Positions 28,731 through 37,780 of a stretch of DNA of 64,000 bases are shown piece by piece. The translations under genes were made by a program, and so were the position numbers. Each line of letters opens with the position of its first letter. Position 1 is the stretch's first letter. Origin of the DNA: Draconibacterium sp963677525. GTDB lineage: Bacteria; Bacteroidota; Bacteroidia; Bacteroidales; Prolixibacteraceae. The DNA lies in contig OY781970.1 in assembly GCA_963677525.1 (NCBI GenBank), forward strand, positions 806,001 to 870,000. The letters are read 5' to 3'. The notes beneath the pieces were generated by a model. It was not told the DNA's origin. It was given only the letters and a program-made list of their open reading frames with translations, and did no database searches.

Positions 28731-31268
28731 ATGAAGAAGTTATTATTATTAACAGCATTGGTTTGGGCAACTTTCCCCTTATTTGCCCAACATTTTACAG
28801 TAGCTTATACTGCTCAGCCTCAAACCTATATGAGTGTATATGTTTTTAATGCACAAATAGGAGGAGTGAACATGGGCAGTGGTGATGAGATTGCTGTATT
28901 CGATGGGAATATTTGTTGTGGTGTATTAAAGTTGTCGGGCACTTTTTCTGGTCCTGAATTAATTTCCGCAGCAAAAGCAGAGGGAGCTGGTACAGGATAT
29001 ACGGTTGGGCACAACATTAGCATTAAGGTCTGGGACTCCAGTGCCGGAGCCGAGTACAATGCCTCGGTTGAGTTTACAAGCAGCTCACCATATACTGTTT
29101 TTACCGATAATGAGTCGGCCAATACTAATATTAGTGTAAAATTGCAACGTACTATTCGTCTTACTGCAACCAACAAAGAATATGATGCTACTACCAACGC
29201 ATCGGTTGGCTATACCGTTGAAGGTGGTGCTGTTGCGGGCGATGTTACTATTACTGCAAGTAACGGTAAGTTTAACGATAAAAATGTTGGTACAGGGAAA
29301 ACGGTAACCGGTACAATTAGCGTAAGTGGTGCCGATGCCGGAAGTTACCAATTTACAAAGGTTGAAAGCACAACCGCTTCAATTACCAGTAAGAATCTGA
29401 CCACTGCCAATGCGGTTGCAGCCAATAAAGTTTATGATGGTACAACCAGTGCCTCAATAACAGGTGTTACGCTTGTTGGGGCAATTTCTGGCGATGCTGT
29501 AACTGTTGGAAATTCAGTTGGAAATTTTAGTCAGAAGAATGTTGGGAATAATATTTCGGTAACAGCGGCAATCACATTGTCGGGTACAAGTCGTAATAAT
29601 TATACCTTAACGCAGCCAACGGGCTTAAGTGCTAATATTACCAAAAGAACAGTTACTGTTTCTGCACGTAACCTAAGCAAAGATTGTAACCAGAACGATC
29701 CAACATTAACTTATACTGTTTCGCCAAGCATTGCTTCCGGAGATTCATTCTCAGGACATCTTACTCGCGAATCGGGCGAAGACCTTGGTGAATACGATAT
29801 TTTACAGGGAACACTTAGTTTAAACTCCAATTATACGATGGTTTACAACAAGGGGGTTTTTACCATCAGGGATGAGGCTCCATATTGGATTACCTCAGCA
29901 AATAGTCTTAACCGAACCATAGTTTATGATGATAGCGCGGCCCTTGAGGAAGCACAGAATTTATCTCCTACAGCCGATGATAATTGCGATTCTGATGTGT
30001 CTGATTTGGTTAAAACCGCCGGTGTATTTGTTCCAAACGCTGAGTGTAGCGAACTTGGAACTTATACAAACACCTGGACTGTAACAGATAATTCGGGTAA
30101 TATTAGTAGTGAATATAAGCAGGTAATTACTTTAATCGACAATGTTGCTCCGGTATTTGAGGAGGTTCAGGATATGGAAGTGGTAATTCCGGCCGGAAGT
30201 TGCGAGATTGCAGTTAACTACCCTGAAATCCTGGTTCACGATGCCTGCATCGAAACTGTTAAGCTTGTTTCAGGTATGGGCCCTGATGCCAGTTATCCGG
30301 TAGGTAATTACGAAGAAAAATGGGTTGCCATCGACAAGTCGGGAAACTCTAATACTTTAAGCTTTTCAATTTCAGTTGTTTCTGAAAATGAGAATCCTGT
30401 AATTGATGCACTGGAAGATATGCAGGTTTCAACGTCAACCCGTGAAGTAAACATGGTGCTTACCGGTATCTATGGAAATGCCTGTGCTGCAGGTCAACTG
30501 ACGCTGGATGCTATCGCTGAAAATACAGATCTGGTATCGTATATAAATATAATTTACTGCGGAAATAACTCAAAAGCAATTCTTGAAATTAAGCTTGCAG
30601 AAGGTATTCAAGGATCATCGTTAATAACAATTACTGTTGAAGATGACCAGCAGCGAAAAAGTCAGGAGACTTTTATTTTAACAGTTGGTGCCAGTAGCGC
30701 TCCATTTTTGGTAAGTGCTGCCGAAGATGTGGAAGTGAATGTTGATAATACAACGAGTATCTATGTAAGTCCGGTTTTGAGTGAGTATTTCGACGACCCT
30801 GACGGAGATGAATTAAGCTTTGATATTTATAAAGAAGGAACAGAGGATTTGCCTGACTGGATTAGTTATGCAAACGATTCACTCATCTGCCAGCCTTCGG
30901 CAAGTGATACCGGTTGTGTAAATATTGTGGTAAAAGCAGTTGATCCGGCAGGGCTTTTTGCTACCGATACCATTACCGTTTGCGTTTCAGACCCATTGCT
31001 GGGAACAAGTGGAGATACTGAGAAATCAGCCAGTATTAGTGTTTATCCAAATCCTACTAACGGCAAACTTACCGTGAAATTAGGGAGTTTTGTTGAAGAA
31101 TCAACACTTAGCCTTTTTGATATGAGTGGAAGGATGCTTGTGCATAAAACCTATGGATTTACAGACAAAATTCAGGTAGATTTAGCAGAATATGATGCCG
31201 GAATTTACTTTGTTAAAACAGAATTGAATGGTATTAGCGAAACAAAAAAGATTATTTTAAAACGATAA
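28731..31268 (+). CDS. T9SS-exported YDG/HYR/cadherin-like surface protein
   Basis: 845 aa from ATG 28731; an upstream TTG at 28689 lies inside the hairpin and is unlikely. The signal peptide is MKKLLLLTALVWATFPLFAQ. Next is a domain with GDEIAVFDGNICCGVL (nt 28790-29140) that resembles the one near the end of the 3629-aa protein. Then come two YDG repeats (29150-29640), an MBG repeat (29645-29870), two HYR-like repeats with TDNSGN and DKSGN (29890-30385), an Ig-like repeat, a dystroglycan-type cadherin domain with LPDWI and DTGCVNIVVKA (30700-30990), and a T9SS type-A sorting domain (YPNPTNGK to KKIILKR). The last third is homologous to that of the 4775 protein. It is the last gene of the train and is followed by a strong terminator. 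Confidence 0.85.
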   Translation: MKKLLLLTALVWATFPLFAQHFTVAYTAQPQTYMSVYVFNAQIGGVNMGSGDEIAVFDGNICCGVLKLSGTFSGPELISAAKAEGAGTGYTVGHNISIKVWDSSAGAEYNASVEFTSSSPYTVFTDNESANTNISVKLQRTIRLTATNKEYDATTNASVGYTVEGGAVAGDVTITASNGKFNDKNVGTGKTVTGTISVSGADAGSYQFTKVESTTASITSKNLTTANAVAANKVYDGTTSASITGVTLVGAISGDAVTVGNSVGNFSQKNVGNNISVTAAITLSGTSRNNYTLTQPTGLSANITKRTVTVSARNLSKDCNQNDPTLTYTVSPSIASGDSFSGHLTRESGEDLGEYDILQGTLSLNSNYTMVYNKGVFTIRDEAPYWITSANSLNRTIVYDDSAALEEAQNLSPTADDNCDSDVSDLVKTAGVFVPNAECSELGTYTNTWTVTDNSGNISSEYKQVITLIDNVAPVFEEVQDMEVVIPAGSCEIAVNYPEILVHDACIETVKLVSGMGPDASYPVGNYEEKWVAIDKSGNSNTLSFSISVVSENENPVIDALEDMQVSTSTREVNMVLTGIYGNACAAGQLTLDAIAENTDLVSYINIIYCGNNSKAILEIKLAEGIQGSSLITITVEDDQQRKSQETFILTVGASSAPFLVSAAEDVEVNVDNTTSIYVSPVLSEYFDDPDGDELSFDIYKEGTEDLPDWISYANDSLICQPSASDTGCVNIVVKAVDPAGLFATDTITVCVSDPLLGTSGDTEKSASISVYPNPTNGKLTVKLGSFVEESTLSLFDMSGRMLVHKTYGFTDKIQVDLAEYDAGIYFVKTELNGISETKKIILKR

Positions 31269-31330
31269 TCTGTCGCAATTAACCAATCGGAAGATAACAT
31301 ATTCGTTAGAATATTCTGAAAAAAAGACTG

Positions 31331-31361
31331 AAAACAGGAACCACACGGTTCCTGTTTTTTT
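31331..31361 (+). terminator. Rho-independent terminator closing the surface-gene train
   Basis: A perfect 12-bp stem AAAACAGGAACC/GGTTCCTGTTTT with an ACAC loop and a T-run. It is the third copy of the terminator type seen at 3341 and 9032. Confidence 0.95.
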
Positions 31362-31424
31362 ATGTCACACAACCTTGTTTTTTAGGTGAACTTCAAAATT
31401 TGATGATATATAAAGTACTTAACA

Positions 31425-31455
31425 TTGTAATGATTATTTATATTTAATAACTTCG
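31425..31455 (+). promoter_or_regulatory. Candidate Bacteroidota promoter of the M16 protease gene
   Basis: TTG (31425-31427), a 20-nt spacer and TAACTTCG (31448-31455) approximate the TTG/TAnnTTTG consensus with one mismatch. The predicted transcript would start about 25 bases before the ATG. Confidence 0.3.
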
Positions 31456-31483
31456 TAGAATACAATTAAATACACCTTGAATA

Positions 31484-34303
31484 ATGAAAAAAATTAGTTT
31501 CCTCCTCAGTCTCAGTCTGGCATTTTTACTGTTTCTGAGCTCGTGCACCAGCACGAAACAAAGCGATGAAAAACTTTCGGTCCCGTATGTTCAGTATCAG
31601 CTGGATAATGGTCTTGATGTTATTTTGCATCAGGATAAATCGGACCCAATTGTCGCAGTTGCAATAATGTATCACGTTGGATCGAATAGGGAAGTGCTGG
31701 GTAAAACTGGTTTCGCCCATTTGTTCGAACACATGATGTTCCAACAGTCGGAGAATGTTCCTCAGGATGAATTCTTTTCAAAAATCCAGTCAGCCGGTGG
31801 AACATTGAATGGCGGAACCGGAAACGACCAGACAATCTATTATGAAGTTGTTCCGAAGAATGCTCTTGAAATGGTGCTTTGGATGGAATCAGACCGAATG
31901 GGATACCTGGAAAATACAGTAACCAAATCTGCATTCGCCAACCAGCAAAATGTGGTTCAAAACGAAAAACGTCAATCATACGATAACCGTCCTTACGGTT
32001 TTAACCAGTGGGTAATTGCCAAAAATCTGTACCCGGCCGGGCATCCTTACAGCTGGACAGTAATTGGCGAAATGGAAGATCTGTTCAATGCATCGGTGGA
32101 AGATGTTAAAGCTTTTCACTCAAAATTTTATGTGCCTAACAATACAACAATCGTACTGGCCGGCGATTTCGAGGAAAAGGATGTAAAACCGATGCTCGAA
32201 AAATATTTTGGGGAAATTCCTGCAGGCGAAAAAGTGGAAGATATGGAGCCTCAGAATGTAATCTTGGCCGAAACAAAAAAACTGTATCACGAAGACAATT
32301 TTGCCAGAACACCCCAGTTAACAATGATTTGGCCGACTGTTGAGGAGTACAACGATGATTCATATGCGCTCCAGTTTTTGGCGCAAGTGCTTGGCAGCGG
32401 CAAAAAATCACCTTTCTACAAGGTTATTGTTAAGGATAAGAAATTGGCTCCACGTGCCGGTGTCTATAACCGAGCAATGGAATTGGCCGGACAATTCACG
32501 GTTTCGGTAAATGCCAACGCGGGAACAAGTCTTGCTGAAGTTGAAAATGCGGTGTTCGAAGCGTTTAAACTTTTCGAAGAAGAGGGAATTACAGAGAAAG
32601 ATCTGGAGAAACACAAAGCCGGTCTCGAAACTCAATTTTACAATGGTGTAAGTTCTGTTTTAAGTAAATCGTTTCAACTGGCCATGTACAACGAGTTTAC
32701 AGGATCGCCGGGTTACATTGAAGAGGATATTGCTAAAATAAAAGCAGTTACTATTGCTGATATCAACAGGGTTTATGAAAAATATATTAAGGGAAAAAAT
32801 TACCTGGCAACTAGTTTTGTGCCTAAAGGTCAGGTTGATCTAATTGCCGAAAACTCGGTTGATGCAGGTATTGTTGAGGAGAATGTTTTGGAGGCCACTC
32901 AGGTTGATCAATCTACAATTGCAGAAGATGAGGTGATTGCAAAAACACCAACTGATTTCGATCGTTCGGTTGAACCTGCAAAAGGACCGGATCCTGAAAT
33001 TACTGTTCCTACGGTTTGGACTGATGAAACCGCCAATGGAATGAAAGTGTACGGTATCGAGCAAAGTGAACTTCCTTTGGTTCAGTACTCGATTGTGATT
33101 GATGGTGGTCATATTCTTGCTCCTCAAGATAAAGCAGGTGTGGCAAGCTTCCTCGCCAGTATGTTAATGGAAGGCACGGCAACAAAAACTCCGGAAGAAC
33201 TGGAAGAAGAAATTGATCTGCTTGGAGCAAATATCTTTGTTAGGGCAGGAACTGAAAATATGATGGTTTCAGTAAACTGTCTTACCCGAAACTATGAAAA
33301 AACGTTGGCTCTGGTTGAAGAAATCTTATTACAACCCCGTTGGGATGAGGAGCAGTTCGACCTGGTAAAACTTCGAATGATAAACAATATTAAACGCAAC
33401 CAGGCTAATCCTAATTACCTGGCAAGTATTGCATTTAGTAAATTGGTATACGGAGACGATAATATATTGGCACTTCCTAATTCCGGTACCATCGAGAGTC
33501 TGGAATCGATAACCATGGATGACCTGAAAGAGTTCTACAATAAGGCAGTATCTCCTTCAGTGGCAAGAATGCATGTGGTTGGAAAAATTGACCACGATCG
33601 GGCTGTTGCCGGTCTTGCAAGTTTGAACACAAACTGGGAGGCTCACGATGTTGTTTTTCCTGAAATTAAAGCACCTAAACTTCCTGAAAAATCAACCATA
33701 TATTTTGTAGATGTTCCCGGGGCAAAACAATCGGTAATTAACATCGGTCAAAATGCCATTCCAAGAACGTCTGATGATTTTGAGAAAGCAACCGTAATGA
33801 ATTACAAACTTGGTGGAAGTTTCAACGGAATTGTAAACCTGATCCTGCGCGAAGAAAAAGGTTATACGTACGGTGCCAGAACTTATTTCTCGGGTGGAAA
33901 AAATTACGGAACATTCCAGGCGAGTTCAAGCGTTCGTACAACAGCCACCGAAGAATCGGTACAAATTTTTAAAGACGAGATCGAAAAATACAGGAAAGGG
34001 ATTTCTGATGAAGATCTGCAGTTTACCAAAGATGCGTTGATAAAATCGAATGCCCGCGGATTTGAAACGCTTGGAGCACTTCATGCAATGCTTACAAATA
34101 TCAGTGCTTACGATTTGCCTTTCGATTACGTGAAACAAGAGGAAGAGTTTATAAAGTCGCTAACACCTGAGCAGCACAAAGAACTGGCTCAGAAATTACT
34201 TGATCCCGATCATATGTATTATATTGTAGTTGGAGATGCCGAAACGCAACTTTCAGCTTTAAAGAATATCGGTTTGGGAGATCCGGTTTTATACCAATTA
34301 TAA
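31484..34303 (+). CDS. M16-family zinc metalloprotease, lipoprotein
   Basis: 939 aa. The leader ends in the lipobox LSSC (Cys21), so the protein is probably anchored in a membrane facing the periplasm or outside. The inverted zinc motif HLFEH is at residues 79-83, and the third ligand is likely Glu161 in NEKRQ. A second, non-catalytic M16 half (from about residue 510) contains the conserved EKGYTYGAR segment near residue 800. The length fits a fused two-repeat M16 (pitrilysin/insulinase superfamily) protein, which degrades peptides inside a closed chamber. It stands alone between the surface-gene train and the TldD/TldE pair, with a candidate promoter before it and a terminator after it. The substrate is not predictable. 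Confidence 0.93.
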   Translation: MKKISFLLSLSLAFLLFLSSCTSTKQSDEKLSVPYVQYQLDNGLDVILHQDKSDPIVAVAIMYHVGSNREVLGKTGFAHLFEHMMFQQSENVPQDEFFSKIQSAGGTLNGGTGNDQTIYYEVVPKNALEMVLWMESDRMGYLENTVTKSAFANQQNVVQNEKRQSYDNRPYGFNQWVIAKNLYPAGHPYSWTVIGEMEDLFNASVEDVKAFHSKFYVPNNTTIVLAGDFEEKDVKPMLEKYFGEIPAGEKVEDMEPQNVILAETKKLYHEDNFARTPQLTMIWPTVEEYNDDSYALQFLAQVLGSGKKSPFYKVIVKDKKLAPRAGVYNRAMELAGQFTVSVNANAGTSLAEVENAVFEAFKLFEEEGITEKDLEKHKAGLETQFYNGVSSVLSKSFQLAMYNEFTGSPGYIEEDIAKIKAVTIADINRVYEKYIKGKNYLATSFVPKGQVDLIAENSVDAGIVEENVLEATQVDQSTIAEDEVIAKTPTDFDRSVEPAKGPDPEITVPTVWTDETANGMKVYGIEQSELPLVQYSIVIDGGHILAPQDKAGVASFLASMLMEGTATKTPEELEEEIDLLGANIFVRAGTENMMVSVNCLTRNYEKTLALVEEILLQPRWDEEQFDLVKLRMINNIKRNQANPNYLASIAFSKLVYGDDNILALPNSGTIESLESITMDDLKEFYNKAVSPSVARMHVVGKIDHDRAVAGLASLNTNWEAHDVVFPEIKAPKLPEKSTIYFVDVPGAKQSVINIGQNAIPRTSDDFEKATVMNYKLGGSFNGIVNLILREEKGYTYGARTYFSGGKNYGTFQASSSVRTTATEESVQIFKDEIEKYRKGISDEDLQFTKDALIKSNARGFETLGALHAMLTNISAYDLPFDYVKQEEEFIKSLTPEQHKELAQKLLDPDHMYYIVVGDAETQLSALKNIGLGDPVLYQL

Positions 34304-34370
34304 TTGCAAAAGAATAGAAATTTAAAGCTTATTTGGAGTTAATATTGGTCTGATATAACCTATAAACGAA

Positions 34371-34408
34371 AAGAGCCGTTTTGAAAATTACAGAACGGCT
34401 CTTTTTTT
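34371..34408 (+). terminator. Rho-independent terminator after the M16 protease gene
   Basis: A stem AAGAGCCGTT/AACGGCTCTT followed by seven T residues. It lies between two convergent genes and reads best on the plus strand. Confidence 0.85.
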
Positions 34409-34426
34409 ATGGTTTTCTTTTTTTTT

Positions 34427-35746
34427 TTACAAACCACTAAAATCAACATCGTTAAATAAAATCGACGGTGTTCTTAATGACGAGTCTTCCCTGACATCGT
34501 TTCCTATTTCGCCAATACCCGACCAAAGTGTTTTCATGTTACCGGTAATGTTCATCTCGGTAACAGGTTTGGTTAATTTTCCGTTTTCAATCAAAAAACC
34601 TTCAATACCGTATGAGAAATCACCGGTAGTACCATTGCAATTACCGCCGTTAAAACCGGTTACAAAAATTCCTTTATTCACCGAGGCAATCAGTGATTCA
34701 AGATCTTTATCTCCGGTTTCGAATACCAGGTTGGTAGTGCTGCCACTTGTTGGCTCCATTTCCAGTTTTTTCCCGTAATAGGTGTCAATGTAATAGGTGT
34801 TTAATACTCCCTTGTCGAAAATCGTTCGTTTTTTTGTGGCCAGACCTTCACTGTCGAACAGGCGTGAACCCCGGCCTCCAACAATAAACGGATCATCAGT
34901 TAGGGTGAATTTTTCAGAGGCTACTTTTTCGCCCAGTTTATCGATTAAGAATGAATTTTTTTGTTGAATATTGCTGCCAACCAGCGCATTGATTAACGGG
35001 CCAAAAATACGTCCAACCACCCTGTTTTCAACCAGCATCGGCATGGTGCCCGATTTTATTTTTTCAGCACCAATTTTTTCAAGAGCTCTTTTTAGTGCCG
35101 TTGCCCCTGAGCCATCTTTTTTCAGGTTTTTGTATTTAATTGCACTTTCTCCCCATCCAAATTCCGGCCGGGCATCTCCATCGCCTTTTACCGAAACGTC
35201 AGCATATAATGCAAAGTATGAATTGGCAGTGTCGCCTTCAAATCCATTACTGGTTACCATTACCCGTTCGTTTAGTCCGTCGGAGTAACTGGTAGATACC
35301 GAGATGATTCGTTCGTCTTTGCCAAGAGCTTCCTTTTCAGCATTAAATGCAATGTTGATTTTTTCTTCAGGATCAACTGAAGTGAAATTTTCATCCAGCG
35401 ATTCCAGATCCTGGCCACCACCTTTGTAATACATTTTCGGTTTGGGTAATGTACGGTACGGATCTTCCGAAAGAAACCGGGTTCCTTCAATAGCTTCTTC
35501 AATAAAAGCGGCCAGTTCCTCTTTTTTCAGGCGACTGGTTGAGTGTGCCGAGTACTTTCCGTCAACAAACAGTCTGATTGATAATCCACTCTGTATGGCT
35601 TGTTCCAGTTTGTCTATTTTTTTTTCGCGTACCTCTACGCTACTGCTTTGGCTGTTCGAAATGCTAACGCTAACTTGTTGGGCTCCGTTTTCCAATGCGT
35701 GGTTCATAGCCCATTTTGCCAATGTATATTTTTCTTCTTTTGTCAT
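34427..35746 (-). CDS. pmbA: TldE/PmbA-family protein (inactive partner of TldD)
   Basis: 439 aa, the normal length for TldE/PmbA. It contains the family's N-terminal alpha/beta domain and the C-terminal barrel, with GGNCNGTTGDFSYGIEGFLIENG near residues 370-390 and PVTEMNITGN after it. It lacks an HExxxH motif, as expected for the TldE subunit, which forms a heterodimeric peptidase with TldD. In E. coli the pair processes unfolded peptides such as microcin and CcdA. No signal peptide is seen. It lies downstream of tldD on the same strand with an 84-base gap, so the two are probably one operon. Confidence 0.92.
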   Translation of the reverse strand: MTKEEKYTLAKWAMNHALENGAQQVSVSISNSQSSSVEVREKKIDKLEQAIQSGLSIRLFVDGKYSAHSTSRLKKEELAAFIEEAIEGTRFLSEDPYRTLPKPKMYYKGGGQDLESLDENFTSVDPEEKINIAFNAEKEALGKDERIISVSTSYSDGLNERVMVTSNGFEGDTANSYFALYADVSVKGDGDARPEFGWGESAIKYKNLKKDGSGATALKRALEKIGAEKIKSGTMPMLVENRVVGRIFGPLINALVGSNIQQKNSFLIDKLGEKVASEKFTLTDDPFIVGGRGSRLFDSEGLATKKRTIFDKGVLNTYYIDTYYGKKLEMEPTSGSTTNLVFETGDKDLESLIASVNKGIFVTGFNGGNCNGTTGDFSYGIEGFLIENGKLTKPVTEMNITGNMKTLWSGIGEIGNDVREDSSLRTPSILFNDVDFSGL

Positions 35747-35830
35747 TTTTTTAGATTTTAGCTACGAGCTTCCAGCAATAAGCTACAAGCAAAATTCGTA
35801 GAACATTATACTCTGAACTTTGAACTCCAA

Positions 35831-37357
35831 TTAGGCATTTGTTCCTCCAACTGTCATTTTTTTAACTAACACGGTTGGCAGGCCAAGGGTTACCGGCACT
35901 GATTGTCCGTCTTTTCCACAGGTCCATGTACCGCTGTCGTTTTTGTAGTCGTTGGCTGCCATTGTAATGTCGGCAAGGGCCTGAGGTCCGTTTCCAACAA
36001 TATTAATATCCTTAATCGGTTTGGTTAGTTTTCCTTTTTCGATAATGTATCCCGATTTTACAAAGAATGTAAAGTCTCCGGCCCCGATTTTTACTTCTCC
36101 GTTGCTAAAATTGTCGACATAAACTCCGTAATCAACTGCGGCAAGAATTTCTTCCGTTGTGTGCGGGCCATTTTCCATGTAAGTAGAGCGCATCCTCGGA
36201 ATAGGCATATTTCTGAATGATTCGCGGCGCCCGTTGCCGGTTGGTTCAACACCATAATGTTTGGCACTTATTCGGTCGTGCAGATAGCTGTTCAGTATCC
36301 CGTCTTTTACCAGGTAGGTTTTTTGTACATCGTTTCCTTCGTCGTCGATGTTTATGGCGCCCCGATCGTTTGGAAGTGTACCGTCATCAATAATATTGAT
36401 AAAGTTCTCGGCTACTTTTTTATTCAGTTTATCGCTGAAAATGGAAGTGCCTTTGCGGTTAAAGTCGGCTTCAAAAGCATGTCCGATGGCTTCGTGAAGA
36501 AGAATGCCAGAACCACCTGCACCAAGCACAACAGGCATTTCTCCTGCTTTTGGTTTCCCGGCTTCAAACAAAAGATTTGTTTTATCGATGGCCTCCTGTG
36601 CAATTTCATCAATCAGGCTGTCGGTCATTATTTCAAAACCTGTTCTGAATGAACGGGCTGAATACGCATTCTCAATCTGTCCGTCTTTTTCCATAATACA
36701 AACAGCTCCGAAACGCATCATCGGCCGGTAATCGTATGTTATTCTGCCTTCAGAATTATAGAACAGAACGTAAGATGTTTCATCGGCTAAAAAGGCATTA
36801 ACCTTGGTCACTTTTTTATCCAAACTGAAAACCTTATCGTTTATTTTTTGTACAAAAGGCACTTTGTCCTTGATTGTGGCATCGGTCCATTTTTGTTTGA
36901 TACTGTAATAATCGGCCGGCGTTTTTTCATTTACAGCCACAGGTTGAAACTCTTTGGGATTTCCTGCAATATTCGCTGCCATTTTTGCGGCATTAAGCAT
37001 ATCGTTCATTGCCAGGTTTTCGGAGTAAGCAAAACCGGTTTGGTCGCCTTTTAAAACGCGAATACCAACACCATAATCGATGTTCGAAAATGCACGGTTC
37101 ACTTTTCCGTCTTCCAGTCCAAGGCTATTTGATATTTTGTGTTCGAAAAACAGGTCGGCATAATCGCCACCTTTACTCATGGCTGCTGCAATTACTTTTT
37201 GCAACATTTCTGTTGAAATCTCAAAATGATCTAGATAATTTTTCACTTCTGTTGAAATTTGTACGTTTTGGCACGATTGCATGAAGGGAGGCAAAAGCAT
37301 GCTTCCTGCTGCAAACATACCACTTGTTTTAATAAAATTACGTCTGTCAACTCGCAT
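35831..37357 (-). CDS. tldD: TldD-family metalloprotease with Tat-type leader
   Basis: 508 aa. The catalytic zinc motif HEAIGH is at residues 288-293, and the C-terminal GAGDFTFFVKSGYIIEKG and KPIKDINIVGN segments are typical of TldD. Unlike cytoplasmic E. coli TldD, the N-terminus reads MRVDRRNFIKTSG followed by a hydrophobic stretch and a possible lipobox ending at Cys29: a twin-arginine leader, perhaps of a lipoprotein. The mature part begins around residue 30. If the leader works, this subunit is exported folded, while its TldE neighbour at 34427 has no leader. It is the first gene of the likely tldD-tldE operon, upstream of a 420-base AT-rich gap shared with the GSII gene. Confidence 0.9.
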   Translation of the reverse strand: MRVDRRNFIKTSGMFAAGSMLLPPFMQSCQNVQISTEVKNYLDHFEISTEMLQKVIAAAMSKGGDYADLFFEHKISNSLGLEDGKVNRAFSNIDYGVGIRVLKGDQTGFAYSENLAMNDMLNAAKMAANIAGNPKEFQPVAVNEKTPADYYSIKQKWTDATIKDKVPFVQKINDKVFSLDKKVTKVNAFLADETSYVLFYNSEGRITYDYRPMMRFGAVCIMEKDGQIENAYSARSFRTGFEIMTDSLIDEIAQEAIDKTNLLFEAGKPKAGEMPVVLGAGGSGILLHEAIGHAFEADFNRKGTSIFSDKLNKKVAENFINIIDDGTLPNDRGAINIDDEGNDVQKTYLVKDGILNSYLHDRISAKHYGVEPTGNGRRESFRNMPIPRMRSTYMENGPHTTEEILAAVDYGVYVDNFSNGEVKIGAGDFTFFVKSGYIIEKGKLTKPIKDINIVGNGPQALADITMAANDYKNDSGTWTCGKDGQSVPVTLGLPTVLVKKMTVGGTNA

Positions 37358-37780
37358 TCGTCTATATTTTAAAGTGAATATTTTTTATGGTAACGTTTAA
37401 TAACGATATGTCGTACGAATAACAAAATTGTTACATTAAAAAATATTAATATTTGCTTTTTAGTGTTTTGGAGAAGCAATGCTAAAAATAGATTTTTTTA
37501 AAATAATCTGAGGTATGTTATTTTTAGGGGGGTAATATGTGAATCGAATAGTTTTTTAAAATCAATATTGTGATTTTGTATGTAGTTTCGTATTAAAATA
37601 TGTGTTTTTATTGTTGTGTGTCATTTAGTTTAGGGTACTTGACAAAAATCTACTTTTAATGTGAATTTTGTATTAATTATTTACAAATTGTTATAAAAAT
37701 CAATTAGTAGATTTCATTTACGCATATTTTTGTAGTGAACAGTTATAGAAAGTCCGTAATTTAAAATAATTTATTACATC
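37358..37780. other. AT-rich divergent promoter region (tldD / GSII glutamine synthetase)
   Basis: 423 bases with no gene. It holds a 9-bp inverted repeat AAATCTACT (37646-37654) / AGTAGATTT (37706-37714) and a TATTTTTG box at 37725-37732, about 50 bases before the GSII start. Confidence 0.5.
37725..37732 (+). promoter_or_regulatory. TAnnTTTG -7 box before the GSII gene
   Basis: TATTTTTG matches the Bacteroidota -7 consensus TAnnTTTG, but no TTTG is found at the expected distance upstream. The start would lie about 40 bases before the ATG. Confidence 0.35.
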
